Source of the DNA: Phytophthora hibernalis
Taxonomy: Eukaryota; Oomycota; Peronosporomycetes; Peronosporales; Peronosporaceae
Length of the DNA stretch: 64,000 nucleotides
Direction: 5' to 3'
Assembly (NCBI GenBank): GCA_012656075.1
Contig: JAAKBF010000030.1
Span: forward strand, 930,001 to 994,000
In this document: one piece after another, positions 31,447 to 43,686 of the stretch
Numbering within the stretch: position 1 is the first letter of the stretch
How the letters are laid out: each line of letters opens with the position of its first letter
Translations under genes and position numbers: made by a program
The notes under the pieces: model-generated
What the model was told of the DNA's origin: nothing
The model's input: the letters and a program-made list of their open reading frames with translations, nothing else
Database searches by the model: none

Positions 31447-34400
31447 ATGGACGACTCCTCTTCCCCAGCGGAAGCCGAGAATATCGCCGTGTGCATCCGC
31501 GTGCGGCCCATGAACGAGCGGGAGACGCGCGCGGGCGACACGACTGCTCTCGTGTGTGCCGCAACTCAACGTCGTGTCTCTGCTGGACCCCGTGACGCGC
31601 GCGCCTCTCTCGGGCAAGGGCAACGTGTTTCAGTACGACGGCCTCTTCGACGCGCGCAGCGACTCGCGCGCCATCTACGAGCGCGTGGCCCGTCGCATCG
31701 TGCGCTCCACGCTGAGCGGCATCAACGGATCCATCTTCGCGTACGGCCAGACGAGCTCCGGCAAGACGCACACGATGCAGGGCGACGGCGGGATGCCCTT
31801 CGAGCCCGAGAGCGAGACGCTACGTCCCGGCATCCTGCAGCTGGCTGTGGAGGACATTTTTAGCTACATTGAGAGCTGCGCGGACAGGGACTTTCTATTG
31901 CGCGTGTCCTTCCTCGAGATCTACAACGAAGTGGTGCGCGACCTGCTCAATCCGAGCGAGAAAGGCGCGAGCCTCAAGCTGCGTGAAGACCCGCGCAAGG
32001 GCGTGTATGTGGAGAGCAAGGAGGAGATCATCACCAACTACGAGGACATCGTGACGCTACTGCAGACAGGTAACCGCAACCGCACCACGGGCCAGACCGC
32101 CATGAACGACAAGAGCTCGCGCTCGCACAGCGTCTTCCGGATTGTTATCGAAAGCAAGAAGAAGACGGAATCGAGGCGCCACTCGGAGGAAGACGTGAAC
32201 GGTGCGGTGCTCGTTGCAAGCTTGAACCTCGTGGACCTAGCGGGATCAGAGAGCTTGAGACACACCGGCGCGGAAGGCATTCGACAGCGAGAAGCCGGCA
32301 ACATTAATAAGTCGCTGCTGACGCTCGCGAGAGTGATCAACGCGCTGGCGAGTTCAGGAGGTGGACAGAACGCGCCGTTCAGAGACAGTAAACTCACGCG
32401 GTTACTGCAGAACTCGCTCGGGGTAATACTCGCACGCTCATTATTTGTTGTGTTACGCCTAGTGACAGGTACATTGAGGAAACCAAGAGCACGCTGCAGT
32501 TTGCAGCGCGCGCCAGGATATCAAGACGTCGGCCACGGTGAACGAGGTGCTGGATGACCAAACGCAGCTGCGACGTCTCAAGCGCGAGGTGCGTGAGCTC
32601 AAGAAACTTGTTAATTCCGAAGCTCTGACCGCGCTTAAAGCGGAGAACGAGGCGCTGCTGAGCGAGAAGAACCACAACAAAACGGAGATGGGGCGACTCA
32701 TGGGGCTTATCTTGTCTAGTTCCTCGGTGACGAAGGCTACCGTGGGAAGTAAGCAGAAGCATCACGGGAAACGCATGCGAGAGACGTGGGGACCTGGAGA
32801 TTTTCCGGCCAACATCAAGGCACGAAAGCGCCGCTCTCCAGCAAAAGAAAACGTGGATCCTCAAACTTCAGTATACGAAGACATTAACTTTAACGAAGAC
32901 GTGGAAAAGACAGCTGACAACCCCGTGCTTGCCCTAGCAGTCAAGCCGATGGAAAATGACGTGGGAGTCAAGTGTAGCAGCAAGAACGTGCTTAATCTGT
33001 TCTCATCGGTCTTTCGCAGTTACCGCGATGGAGATGCCGAGGATCCTATTGCAGCATTGGAAACCATTGCGAACGAGAAAGCCGTATCTCTAGGTGATAT
33101 TGAGCGTGCCCGTGCTTTTGATGTGCTGGCAGAAATAAGGACGTTGATGGTTGCAAACGAGCACGCGAGAACTGCCTTAGACGAAAAGCTAGTGCTTGAA
33201 CAGGAGCTGAAGGAGCTGCGGGAACATTTGGGTTACGAAAGCACTAAGGACAGCCCTGCCAGTTGTCATTGTTCGGGTAACGCCACGAAAGCTGGTGCTC
33301 TCGTGGAAGAGATTATGGCCGAGTTGGTTTCCACGCAGGAGAGACTGGCAAGTGAGGAAAAGCGCTGTCAGGATTTGAAGACGGAGAAGATGAACTCTCA
33401 GCTAATGGCAGCTGAAGAATTGGATTGCCTGCGTGCTCAGCTAGAAGCCATGCAACGCAAGACTACCGAAGCCAGAGAACAGTTCGATGATGAAAACACC
33501 AGCTTGAAGCTGCGGTCGAGGCATTCCAGTCCGATATTTTGCAGCCTGGTGATAGCGAGAAGATGAGCCTGCGTAGCAGGAAAGACGAATTAGAGGGGCT
33601 TCTCGAAGAAATGGAGGCGTCACAGACTGTTTTGCAGATGGCGGTTGCGGATCGTGACGAAGAAATCGCATCACTGAAGGCACTTGCGTCCCAAGTCAAC
33701 CAAACTGGATTGGAGTCGCGTGTAAAATTCCTGGAGGAGGAAAAAGCTCTGTTGCACCAGAAGATTAACGAGCTAGAAGCTGATGAACGAAATACTGCTC
33801 CAACGACTGAAATCTCACCAGAATCAGGCAACAGGGAGGCACCGCAAGAGTCTCCCACAGACCAGGCCAAAGATGGTGTTGTGGAAAAACTTGCCGGAGA
33901 ACTGCAGGAAATTATGCAGGAGCTTGGGCAGTTGCAATCGGATCTCGAGACAACGATAATGGAAAAGGAGAAATTACAAGCACAGACTGAAAGGATTAAT
34001 GAGGATCTGGAGGAATCGCAACGCCAAGGGTATGAAATGAGCGAATCCTTGATGGAGAAGGAGCACATCGCCAAGGTCCTTCAGGCGCAACTGGATGCAA
34101 AGGTGATGACAAACTCACAGTTGCAGAACAGGTACAACAGTGAAATTGAAGCACTGCAACAGACCATCCAGGATCTCACTGTCGAGAAAGAGGATCTTCT
34201 TGCCAATATTCAGGAACCAGAAGCCGCAGAAAGCATCACCATGTTTGATGGTGACTCGGAAAAGGCCGAATTAACTACGGAAAATCAAAATGTAGAAATG
34301 GATGCTGCCGAGCATCAAGATGGAGAGAATCAGGAGCTGGGCTCTGAAATGGACCAGCTCACCGAAAAGCTATCAATTCTCGAAGCAGAGCTTGTAGAAA

Positions 34401-37400
34401 CAAAGGAGCGCTTGCAGGCGGCTTTGAGTTTGTCTGAGAACACCCCCGAGAAAAGCGAGCTCAAGGCAGCGTTTGAGAAACTACAGGCTGATTTTGACAA
34501 CCTACAACGGGAAAACAAGATTGCTTCAGACGCGCTACTGGTGCAAGAACAGCCCGCTAGTGTGCCCCCTCCGGACGAGCAGAGTATCGGCTCCTTACAG
34601 CAAAGTTATGATACGCTGAGTGATGATTTCAAGCGGATCACGGGTGATCTAGAGCGAGTCTCGCATGAGCGTGACGACTGCTTGGAGGAGCTTCAGACTC
34701 TGGAATCTCAGTTGATGGAAGTATCTGAAGAGAAGATGAAGCTTGCGATTGCTGCCGACGCACAGGGGGTAAAACTGCGGGAAGTGGAGCATGCGGTTTC
34801 GGCTTCCACCAAAACGATCGCAACGTTGCAGGCCCAGCTGGAAGAAGCTCAATCAGCGAAGGCTTCAATAGAGACTAGCAAGACAGAACTTGAGCAACAC
34901 CTGGAGAAGATTCAGGCTGCTTTGGAAGCCTTACAAGCAGATCACGCAGTGGAAGTGGGGCGGAATCAACGCTGCGATGCATCATTCCAATCTAGTAGCG
35001 AAACCAGTGGTGGTGAAGTAGAACAGTTACAGCAGCGCCTTGAGATCGTATCCAAGCAGCGCGAAAACCTTCAGCTCGATGTACATTCATACGAAGAAAC
35101 GCTGTCTTTGCTGCGCAAAGAGGCAAAGGATAATTCCGACACGATCACAGATCTCCTAGAGCAGATGAAGTTGCTGGAAACGGATCTTGCCTCTGCTTCT
35201 CGCACTCAAGAACAGAAAGATAAGGAGTTATCGAGCTTGTCAAACGCCCTAGCGAGGTCCGAGGAGGAGATGCAGGAAATGCGACTTCAGAGCAAGCAGC
35301 GCCTTGTTGCAGCGGAACGGAAAGAAATTGTGTTGGAGGAAAAGGTTTCTGCACTTGAGCAGCAGCTGAGAATGACCTCGACTAGGGTAAATATCACGAA
35401 TGTTTTGGCGGAGAGTGGCACACAAACAGAACTCATAGAGCTCGGGGAGGAGCAGATCAAACTTCAAGCCAAGATAGCATCGCTGGAGAACCAATTAGCC
35501 GAGGCGAGAATGACCTCGACTGGGGTGAATATCACGAGTGTTTTGGCGGAGAGTGGCACACAAACAGAACTCATAGAGCTCGGGGAGGAGCAGATCAAAC
35601 TTCAAGCCAAGATAGCATCGCTGGAGAACCAATTGACCGATGCGATGCAAGAGCTTCGTAAGCAGGATGAAAAATGGAACAAGAAGCAAACGATGGCAGA
35701 AAGCGAGTTTGCACGCTTGATGGCTGAGCAGAAGCAGCTCCGTGATCAAGTGTCTGCTCTCCAGAATGGTGTCGGAGTTTGTCAGCATGAAATGAAGGCG
35801 CAAGCTGAAGAGCTACTAACTGCGAAGCAATCCTGTGCTGAGCTTTTGGAGCAAAAGGAGGCGGTGCAACGAGAACTCGATTGTGCTAGTGCTACGTGGA
35901 AAGAGAAGCAGAACCAATTAGCAGATGCGAGGCAAGAGCTTCGCAAGCAGGATGAAGAATGGAACAAGAAGCAAACGATGGCAGAAAGCGAGTTTGCACG
36001 CTTGATGGCTGAGCAGAAACAGCTCCGTGACCAAGTATCTGCTCTCCAGAATGGTGCCGGAGTGTGTCAGCATGAAATGAAGGTGCAAGCTGAAGAACTA
36101 CTAAATGCGAAGCAATCCTGTGCTGAGCTTTTGGAGCAAAAGAGGCGGTGCAACGAAAACTCGATAGTGCTAGTGCTACGTGGGAAGACAAGCAGCAAGA
36201 GTTGACGGGCCAAGTGGAAAACATTCGCGAGCAGTTCCAGAAAGCCCAAGAAGAGCTCGAAGCATGCCAAAAGAATGGAGATGATGAGATTCACCGTCTT
36301 CGTTCTGTGATCGAGCAGACTGAGGCTGAAATCGAAAATCTGAAGCTATCTGTGAAAGCAAGAGAGGAAGAATTGGATATCCAAATTGGTGAGCAGGAGA
36401 GTTGGCAGAAGCAGGTTATGAATCTACAAGAAGCACTGCAAGCCAAATGCAACGAGCTGGATGATGAGCGCCGGCTGTTGAAAGAGGAATATGCCTCTCT
36501 CGAATCCCAGCGTGGGGATGTCGAGGAGCAGCTTCGAAGCGAAATTCACGAACTATCACAGAAGTATGCCGCCGCACAGGTGCAGCAGGCTGAGTCTCTC
36601 GCAAAGCTTCAGGAGATGAAGGCTCAGTTAGAGATGGCGGAGAATGAGTTGAACCAGTATCGTAGCGAGTTGGAAAGCCTTACCGAGTCACTCAAGGCTT
36701 CGCAGACGGATGCTGTTCAGTACCACGACCAGCTTGCGGAGGCCCAGTTAGCCAAGGAAAATATGGACAAGCTTGTAGAGAAGCAGAAGGCCCGCATCGA
36801 CAAGCTGGATAAGGTCAAGATGACGATGGATACATTGAATTTGTTCCGGAGGCTGAAGTATGACCGATTAGATCTGCAGAACAAGGTGAAGGAGTTGCAA
36901 GAGAGCCTCGCACAGGCTAAGCAGACGTTGAAGACGTCCCAGGAAGACATGCACGAGAAAGAGCAGCGTCTAGTAGATCACAGGGACGAGAAATTGAACG
37001 TCTTCAAGGAGCAAGTTGAAGAGCTTCGCGAAGCCTTACGTGTTGAAAAGCACCAATTGGCAGACATTAAGACCGAAATGCGTGCAGCACTGAACGACGA
37101 GCGCGAAAAAGCCGAGCACGAGATCCATGAAATGCAAGTGTTGCTGAAGGAAAAGATGGATCTTGTGGAGCAGCTCGAGGTGCAAGTTGGATCGGCCAAG
37201 GACGAAATGGCGAAGCTCCGCGAGCAAAAAGCGGTAAGGTCTCGTATCTGGAAAAGGAAAACCTCGACCTTCACGTGGAGAACCGTGAACTAAAGAAGCG
37301 CCTGGAGTCGTCATCATCGTTGCACGAGAATGAGAAGCTGCTAGGAGACACGGGCACGTACGACGCGTCCGCCACAGAGGCAGCTAAGGTGCTTGGTGAG

Positions 37401-37583
37401 GTCGCTACTCCCCATCAATTCGGTTCTGGTGCCGATACTGCGGCGAGAAAAGCCACCTCACCACTGCGAGAATCTACAAAAGTAGGCGGCTTTTTGCTTT
37501 CAACAACCGAGCTGGATGCGATAGCTGCCGACAGTCAAGACGAGCCAACAGGAGAAGAACGACCTGAGTGCTCACAACAATAA
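31447..37583 (+). CDS. CENP-E-like (kinesin-7) motor protein
   Basis: A microtubule motor with an N-terminal head and a very long coiled-coil tail, about 2,045 residues. The head opens ENIAVCIRVRPMNERE and has the P-loop GQTSSGKTHT, switch I NDKSSRSHS, switch II DLAGSE, and the neck region RYIEETKSTLQFAARA. The tail from about residue 365 onward is almost all heptad coiled coil, broken only by KARKRRSPAKENVDP. Six frame breaks occur: near 31555, 32421 (G run), 32517, 33515, 36140 and 37233. Five fit one missing base. The one at 36140 is shown directly by an internal repeat: the earlier copy reads caaaaggagg and the later caaaagagg. CENP-E-type kinesins act at kinetochores; this assignment rests on head layout and tail length. 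Confidence 0.85.
35371..35646 (+). repeat. 138-bp tandem repeat (46 residues), two copies
   Basis: In the kinesin tail. Units start at 35371 and 35509 and encode near-identical segments (VNIT-x-VLAESGTQTELIEL). Nearly identical bases show a recent duplication. Confidence 0.9.
35651..36220 (+). repeat. 285-bp tandem repeat (95 residues), two copies
   Basis: In the kinesin tail. Units start at 35651 and 35936 (ELRKQDE-x-WNKKQTMAESE through SATW-x-x-K). The second unit shows the G deletion that breaks the frame near 36140. Confidence 0.9.
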
Positions 37584-38452
37584 ATGGAAAAATGCAGTGT
37601 TTGCATGTAATAAATAATGGATCATCCGCTCGACAAACTTTTGCAAGATATGCTCATTGCTCTGGGCAAGCCAATTTGTTACTTCGTTCTTATTTTATTT
37701 TCGCTGCCCGGAACGTCGTGGTAGATCACTTTCGGCTCGTTGACTTTTGTGACACTCAGGAGCCTTGTGCATGCCATTCAAGCGCACCGACATTTCCCTC
37801 GAGCAACTATGGCGCCAGGCGTAGTAAATCACTCGCTGTCTTTACAGGTTGCCAGTCCGGCTGGAGTGTCTCCATCAAAACAGTCTGCATTCCCGCATCA
37901 GAAAAGTCTTTTCGATTATTCCAACGCTGGTCGGTAGTGACTGCATCCGCTAATAACAACATCAGCAGGATGAGAAGCTTGCCGTTGTTACGATCCTTGA
38001 ATACAGTCTTGACCGATGGAGCAATTCGGGTCTTGAGTCGAAAATGACTCATCAATGTACGGCTATCCCTGTTTATCTTAAATTAAAATAGAGTAGACCA
38101 TGAGGATTTTTCGTTGCGCTGGTCTTCAACATCATTGAGCAGCAAGTCTGCACTCGCTTTGTCGAACACGCGACTCACGTCCTTAAATTTCCCAGTAATT
38201 GCTACATCGGCTCTTGCCAATCATTCCCAGGCGAATTTTGCGGGGCCTCGCATCTTAACTTAAGATTCTTAAGTCGTTGGTCTAACAGCTTCGCTGCATT
38301 CACACACCACCTAGTCGATGGTATTATGGAGACGACACTTCCTTGGTGTCTTACAGGTGTTTTCCAGAGAGCAAGCTAGACGGCATCAATTCATCTATTG
38401 CGTATATTGAAACAAGGCTGCGAAAACGCAGCACGAAGTCAACTACTGGAAC
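37584..38452. other. Spacer containing a bZIP-family relic
   Basis: 870 bp. Apart from the gene relic at 38100-38195 there is only an 81-codon minus-strand frame (38052-37807) with a hydrophobic stretch LLILLMLLLADAV, which I cannot assign. Confidence 0.4.
38100..38195 (-). pseudogene. Relic of a third bZIP/M96-type gene (C-terminus)
   Basis: The minus strand encodes LGNLKDVSRVFDKA-type residues, matching GSLEDASRVFDNA near the end of both bZIP genes in this window. The surrounding sequence does not extend the match, so only a fragment remains. Confidence 0.55.
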
Positions 38453-39483
38453 CTAGCGAGCTTGAATGTCTGCAGGCGACAAAACTTGCTGTCTGGAGTA
38501 ACCAGAGCATTGTCGAACACGCGACTCGCATCTTCTAGGCTGCCCAGCAGGTGCAGCATCGGTGTCAGCATGTCGATTCTGTACTGCAGACTTACCACTT
38601 TATTGTTTGCGGAGTCCCAGCCGAAGCAGCGGCTCGAGCTCACGGCCAAGCAGTTTATCCCCGAGGACGTCATATGCCAGATGGGGAAACGCGTAGCAAA
38701 GCGTGTTTTCGTCGATGGTTATTCACCCCTTGATAGAGGCGATCACGGTGTCGCCAGCACTTTTTCGAGACTCACGAGCTTAATGTGGTAGTTGGCGAAA
38801 TAGCAAGCAAGTCGACCCCATGACGTTAAAATCCCCTCCACACCATACCCAACGGAAGGCTCACGTCCGACGCCACCGTCTTGAGGAGGAAACTGCGGTG
38901 CACATCGCAATCGAGCGAGCTCAATAGATCTGCGGACACAACTGCTTGGCGCGACGGAAGCATCGTAGTCGGCTTGAGACCGTGACGAAAGAGGTGGAAG
39001 TACTCGGCCGCAAAAGCCCAAGCACTTGCGCTTGTCGAAACACTCACGGAAACTCTCTGAAGCTCCAACCTCTTCACTTCTTCTCGCAGCATCTCAACTT
39101 CATCACCGAGGGTCTCGGTTTTTCATCTGCTTCTTCCGGTATCGCATCTGGTTAACCCGGCGACGTTCTCGGTGGCCTGCGACTGCCTGGCGCAAGAGCT
39201 CCACGACCTCAGCATTGGTCGGAGCTTCTTGCTTGCGAACAGAGTGTCGTGTTGACTTGGTCGGTGGCGTGAGATTGTGGCTTAAGTCCTTCCTACCAGT
39301 TGCCGCCGACGTTAACCTCTCGTCTGAGCACGCGTAGTCGCCGTCAAAATGAACTGGAGTCATGTGCGCACGTGCGGAAGCGATGGAAACATGAGACGTC
39401 GGAACGGATCGGTCAACGACATCGCCAATGACGGTATTGCTGAGGATTCGGTAGTTGGGCGGGAAGAGGATGCTGTCGCTCAT
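38453..39483 (-). pseudogene. bZIP transcription factor, M96-type, reverse copy (degraded)
   Basis: A paralogue of the gene at 42444-43476, in opposite orientation. It starts MSDSILFPPNYRILSNTVIG. The basic region ERRRVNQMRYRKKQMK is intact and continues, after a one-base loss near 39120, into a leucine-heptad segment (LREEVKRLELQR). The C-terminal domain is recognisable (FAAEYFHLFRHGLKPT, DCDVHRSFLLKTVA, MLHLLGSLEDASRVF). Defects include an in-frame TGA where the other copy has CGG (SIKG-stop-ITIDENT against STKVRVIINQNT, about 38720) and an 11-bp relative deletion near 38630. The homopolymer loss may be technical, but the stop and the longer deletion suggest a pseudogene. Confidence 0.65.
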
Positions 39484-40758
39484 TGTGGCAAAAAGCTGAA
39501 TGATGTGTTGAATCACGACAAGTGAGCAGCGCACACTCACGGCATTACAGAATGTAGGCAGCGGTAAGCAGCGAACTGAAGTAAATTTTTGACTGACTCG
39601 GCGTCGCAGAAAACATAATCGAGGATCCTGTGCTCGGTGAAACCCTACTCTACACATCTCGGGATTCAATGTACGGTATGTGCACTTGGGTGGTTAATGT
39701 GATCTCACCATCGGTGACGCTCGATTGAGTGAGTATTAATACATGTAGCGCCATCAAAGTTGACGCTCGTCCTTTAGGTAACTTATTAATACCTCTATAG
39801 AGCAACTGAGTGTCTCGATCTTTGAGAGCACCACTACGGCAATACATGTAAATGGTAGTGGTACTACGAACCTACCTGTCACATAGGAGGTGCTGTTTGA
39901 AAATACCACCATGGAGGTGCATGCATTGTGAAATACACGCCTAGCGTTCAGGTTGGCGAGGCGAAAACTGTATTACAAATTCTCCGTTGCAACTCGCCCA
40001 GTATTGATGGGTCAGTTTGTTACACGGCGTACATACTAGTTCATGTACTGGTCGTACAGTATGAAACTACAGTACCTCCTTTCTCATAAAATGGTTACCT
40101 CAAAGACATTTTATCCCCTACCGTTGATGCCCACTCAAGCGAATCTGTCCTAGACATCGAGCAATACCGTTCCTTGATGACGACATGTACATGTACAGGA
40201 TATCAACGTTATCTGTAGCGTTTGCACGAGCGCTAAGAATTTGTGCAGCCGGCATGCACTGTGCAGGCTTGGTTCGGTACAGTACTTATTTATATTCTAT
40301 TGCTAAATGATGACATAAGGTTACATGTACATGTACAATGTACTGTATGTTGTCGCAATTGGACGAGCCGTCAACTTTGATGACGATACATGAATCCGCT
40401 CCTTGGATGGTGAGTACGTCCAATCCATGTAACTATTAAATTTCAGCCCCTTAGTAGTGATATAATATGGGATTTGTTTTTAAATGTATTTATGTGAAGG
40501 GGTATTCCTATCGCAGGGTGTACCAAATACTTCGAAGTACGAGACACAATATGAAAGCGACCAAGAACCGGGCAGATACATGTAGGTAGTGATGGGAGAA
40601 CCTATGTCTGGAGACCACGAGACATCTTGTGTAGTATGCTGCTCTTGCAGAAGTGTCACATTGCGGGTTTGCTATCATAATTTTCGACGCGGCCAAAAGG
40701 CCGGGCTGGGGGTACGGATAATTTCCATAGATAGTTCAGCTTTTTGCATTGGCTCGTG

Positions 40759-41110
40759 CTAGTGGTACAAAACGAGTCTACTGAAACTTAATATTTGTGG
40801 AGGTTATGTATGATTAAGAGTCTTTTTCTACATCGTATAAACTTTGAAGTCGCCTGGAGGACGGATGTCATCTTGCTTCAAATCATGAAAGTCGGAGATG
40901 CCGACAGGAAAACTACACCCGAGCCTCACCCTTGAAAACCCTGAGAGCGGTGACACAACCTAAGCCGAGCTAGGTGTGACCCTGCTTGGTCCTGGGTTTA
41001 AGCCCGCGTGCTGCGCACACGGATCTTTAAACCGCAGGCGTTGTTTCGGCCTGCCGAGCGAGTTGCTTTCACCCCCTTTATCCCGGGGATGTGTTGTTTT
41101 GTACCACTAG
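40759..41110. repeat. MITE-like segment with 15-bp terminal inverted repeats
   Basis: CTAGTGGTACAAAAC at 40759-40773 and its exact reverse complement GTTTTGTACCACTAG at 41096-41110 enclose about 350 bp without coding capacity. Inside, 40965-41000 has weak tRNA-like A- and B-box resemblance (GGGTTTAAGCCC). Mobility is inferred only from the inverted ends. Confidence 0.45.
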
Positions 41111-41412
41111 TCAGTTCCTTTTGCATTAACGAGAGGGTAGATGCATATTTGACTGTACAGCGTCAGTCATTTCCGTATCCGTCCGTGAACAGAATTCAGG
41201 TTAGCACGGCCTAGAGGATCGTCTGTACCGTAAACAATGAAGGAGACTGTTTGAATCCTGCTTTCGGTTTAACTCATCTCTAAACCTAGCTACGTTGCAC
41301 AAAATCCACTTTCACATCTATAGAGTGCTTCGACCCTAACAAAATGCTACTTCGAAGTAAGCAATCGCCATCCGAATAGTCCACCCTTTTGTAAAATGTT
41401 TTTACAGACCAT

Positions 41413-41553
41413 GTTCGTAAAGATTCGACGAGAGCGAAAATAAGATCGCGAAGAGCAACGTCAAATTCGTGCAGTAGGCGACAGCACGATTTTGACGTTG
41501 CTCTTCATGATATTGCTTTCGCTCTCACCGAATGTACTTTGCTCTTTACGAAC
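41413..41553. repeat. Long imperfect hairpin (about 60-bp arms)
   Basis: The left arm (about 41413-41473) and right arm (about 41483-41553) are reverse complements with a few mismatches and one 11-base insertion; the core GAGCAACGTCAAA pairs with TTTGACGTTGCTC-type sequence. The loop is about 10 bp. Confidence 0.7.
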
Positions 41554-42443
41554 GTGGGCTGGAAAAGGTGTATATGTAGTGCTCGAATGAAGCAATATTA
41601 CATTAATTGGTTGGTGATTTCCAGGCATATTGGGGGATACAATGGGGTTGGAGGCATTACGAGCGTTGAGTTGACAGTTCGTTTGCGAAATTTTTGCGGT
41701 GTGGCCTTGGTAGCCTGACTTCCAGTGACTAGTGTTTCCAGTCTAGTTAAAGTCCCCGCATTTGGTAAATTTAAATTACAATGTCTCCAGTCAGTAAAAT
41801 GCTGGCATACTCTAAAGGATCGTTTATAGATCAATGCAACGTACATTTCGTAGCGGATCCCAGGCCACAAGCAGCAGAAGAACATTTCGGACGTCCAAGA
41901 TATTTTTAGTTAAGAACCTTTCAATAGGAAACTTTGCCGATTCACCGAGGAGTGGAAGTGAATATTTACTTCAGTTTGTAAACTGGTCTTGGCAAGAAAA
42001 TCTCTAAATGGAGAGAGGGTTTGTATGACGCTTGATCCTCTCCACATGATTTCCAATCACATGAAGATGAAGAATGCTCTGGCTTCTCGGCGCCCCTCTC
42101 AAATTGAGTCTAAATCGACAAATGCCTGATGGAGTATGAAATCGCATCTTAAAATCGTTCAAATGCAAAATGAAACCGCATGCATCCTATGCGCCCTTCT
42201 CGAGACTTTTAATACCAACGGGGCGTTAGATCGCGCAGGGCGATGATTTTGCAAGAAACCGGGTGACGAGATGCTTTACCAAACAAATTTAGAATCCATA
42301 AACGCCTTCTACACCTTTACGTGTTAGCAATATTTTAATGCTACAAAGATGCGATTTCATCCTTCAGTCATCTCTCCCTCTATCACTCATTTGGCGTTAT
42401 TCATCGCGTCATAAAGTGTTTCACCACCAAGCCACCTCACACA

Positions 42444-43476
42444 ATGAGCGACAGCAGCTTCCTGTACCCTCCGAACTACCGACGCCTCAGCAGCAGCGTC
42501 ATTGGCGATGTCGTAGACCGCTCCACTCCGACGTCCCACGTTTCTATAGCTTCCGCACAAGCGCTCTGGACTCCAGCTCCTGTCGACGGCGACTACGCGT
42601 GCTCCGACGACAGCTCAAATTCACCCGCAGGAGAGAAAACCACAATTCCCAGTCATGCACCACCAACTCAACCTATTCGTACACCAGCAACTACGTCGCA
42701 CGTTGAGGTCGTGGAGCTCTTACGCCAGGCGGTCGATGGCCACCGAGAACGTCGCCGAGTTAACCAGATGCGGTACCGGACGAAGCAGATGAAGAAAACT
42801 GAGTCCCTCGCAGACGAAGTTGAGACGCTGCGAGAAGAAGTAAAGAGGCTGGAGCTTCAGAGAGTTTCCGTGAGTGTTTCAACAAGCACGAGTCCTTGGG
42901 CTTTGCGGCCGAGTACTTCCACCTCTTTCGTCACGGTCTCAAGCCGACCACGATACTTCCGTCGCACCAAGCAGTCGTGTGCGCAGACCCGTTGAGATCA
43001 CTTGATTGTGACGTGCACCGCAGTTTCCTCCTCAAGACGGTGGCGCCGGACTGTAGTCTTCCCATTGGATATGGCGTGGAGGAAATTCTGAAGGGATGGA
43101 GTCTGGTTGCTCGCTATTACGACAACTTCCACATTGAACTCGTGCGTCTCGAGAAAGGTGCGGAGGACACGGTGATCGCCTCTACAAAAGTGCGGGTGAT
43201 CATCAACCAAAACACGCTGCGCTTGGCTTTCCCCATTTGTCCGACAACAGCCTTGCGAATAAACTGCTTGGCCGTGAGCTCGAGCTACGTGGCACCTACT
43301 GTTTCGGCTGGGACTACGGCAAGAACCAAGCGGTGAGTGTGCAGTACAGTATCGACATGCTGACGCCTCTGCTGAAATTGTTCGGCAGCCTAGAAGATGC
43401 GAGTCGCGTGTTCGACAATGCTCTGGTTACTCCAGACTGCAAGTTTGTGTCACCCGCGGACATTCACGCCCAGTAG
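42444..43476 (+). CDS. bZIP transcription factor, M96-type, forward copy
   Basis: A nuclear bZIP protein of a family expanded in oomycetes, about 345 residues. It starts MSDSSFLYPPNYRRLSSSV. The basic region HRERRRVNQMRYRTKQMKK and leucine heptads (LADEVETLREEVKRLELQR) lie at about residues 98-140. The conserved C-terminal domain follows: FAAEYFHLFRHGLKPT, DCDVHRSFLLKTVAPD, YGVEEILKGW, YCFGWDYGKNQAVSVQYSID, GSLEDASRVFDNALVTP. Two breaks are present: near 42893, where the reverse paralogue has four Ts and this copy three, and near 43228, one base short against the paralogue. Both look technical, so the gene is probably functional. The specific target genes are unknown. Confidence 0.75.
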
Positions 43477-43686
43477 TTGACTTCATGGTGCGCTGTGTCA
43501 ATACTTCGAAGTACATGCTAATACTAGTATATACTTCGTACAATCACTGTCCATGTATTCATACCTTCCAGCTTGATTGCTGTTGCTCTCTGCAAACACA
43601 CAATACACCAAGGAAAATGTTCACGTGCACAATAGTCTATTTCGATTTCCCCACGAGGGTTAACGCGCGCAGAACAAACAGCGTAT

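Larger units (their letters stand above)
39484..42443. other. 3-kb non-coding region between the inverted bZIP pair
   Basis: No open frame with coding character. It is AT-richer than the flanks and contains repeated TACATGTAC palindromes (about 40185-40345), a 15-bp inverted repeat pair (40759/41096) and a long hairpin (41413-41553). Confidence 0.45.

Noticed and set aside
37807..38052. 81-codon minus-strand frame with a hydrophobic stretch
   Set aside because: Too short and without homology; cannot be told from a chance frame beside the bZIP relic.
40960..41010. Possible tRNA or SINE on the plus strand
   Set aside because: Only weak A/B-box resemblance; no cloverleaf can be drawn.
41190..41290. 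B-box-like GTTTGAATCC
   Set aside because: No convincing A-box partner or stem structure.
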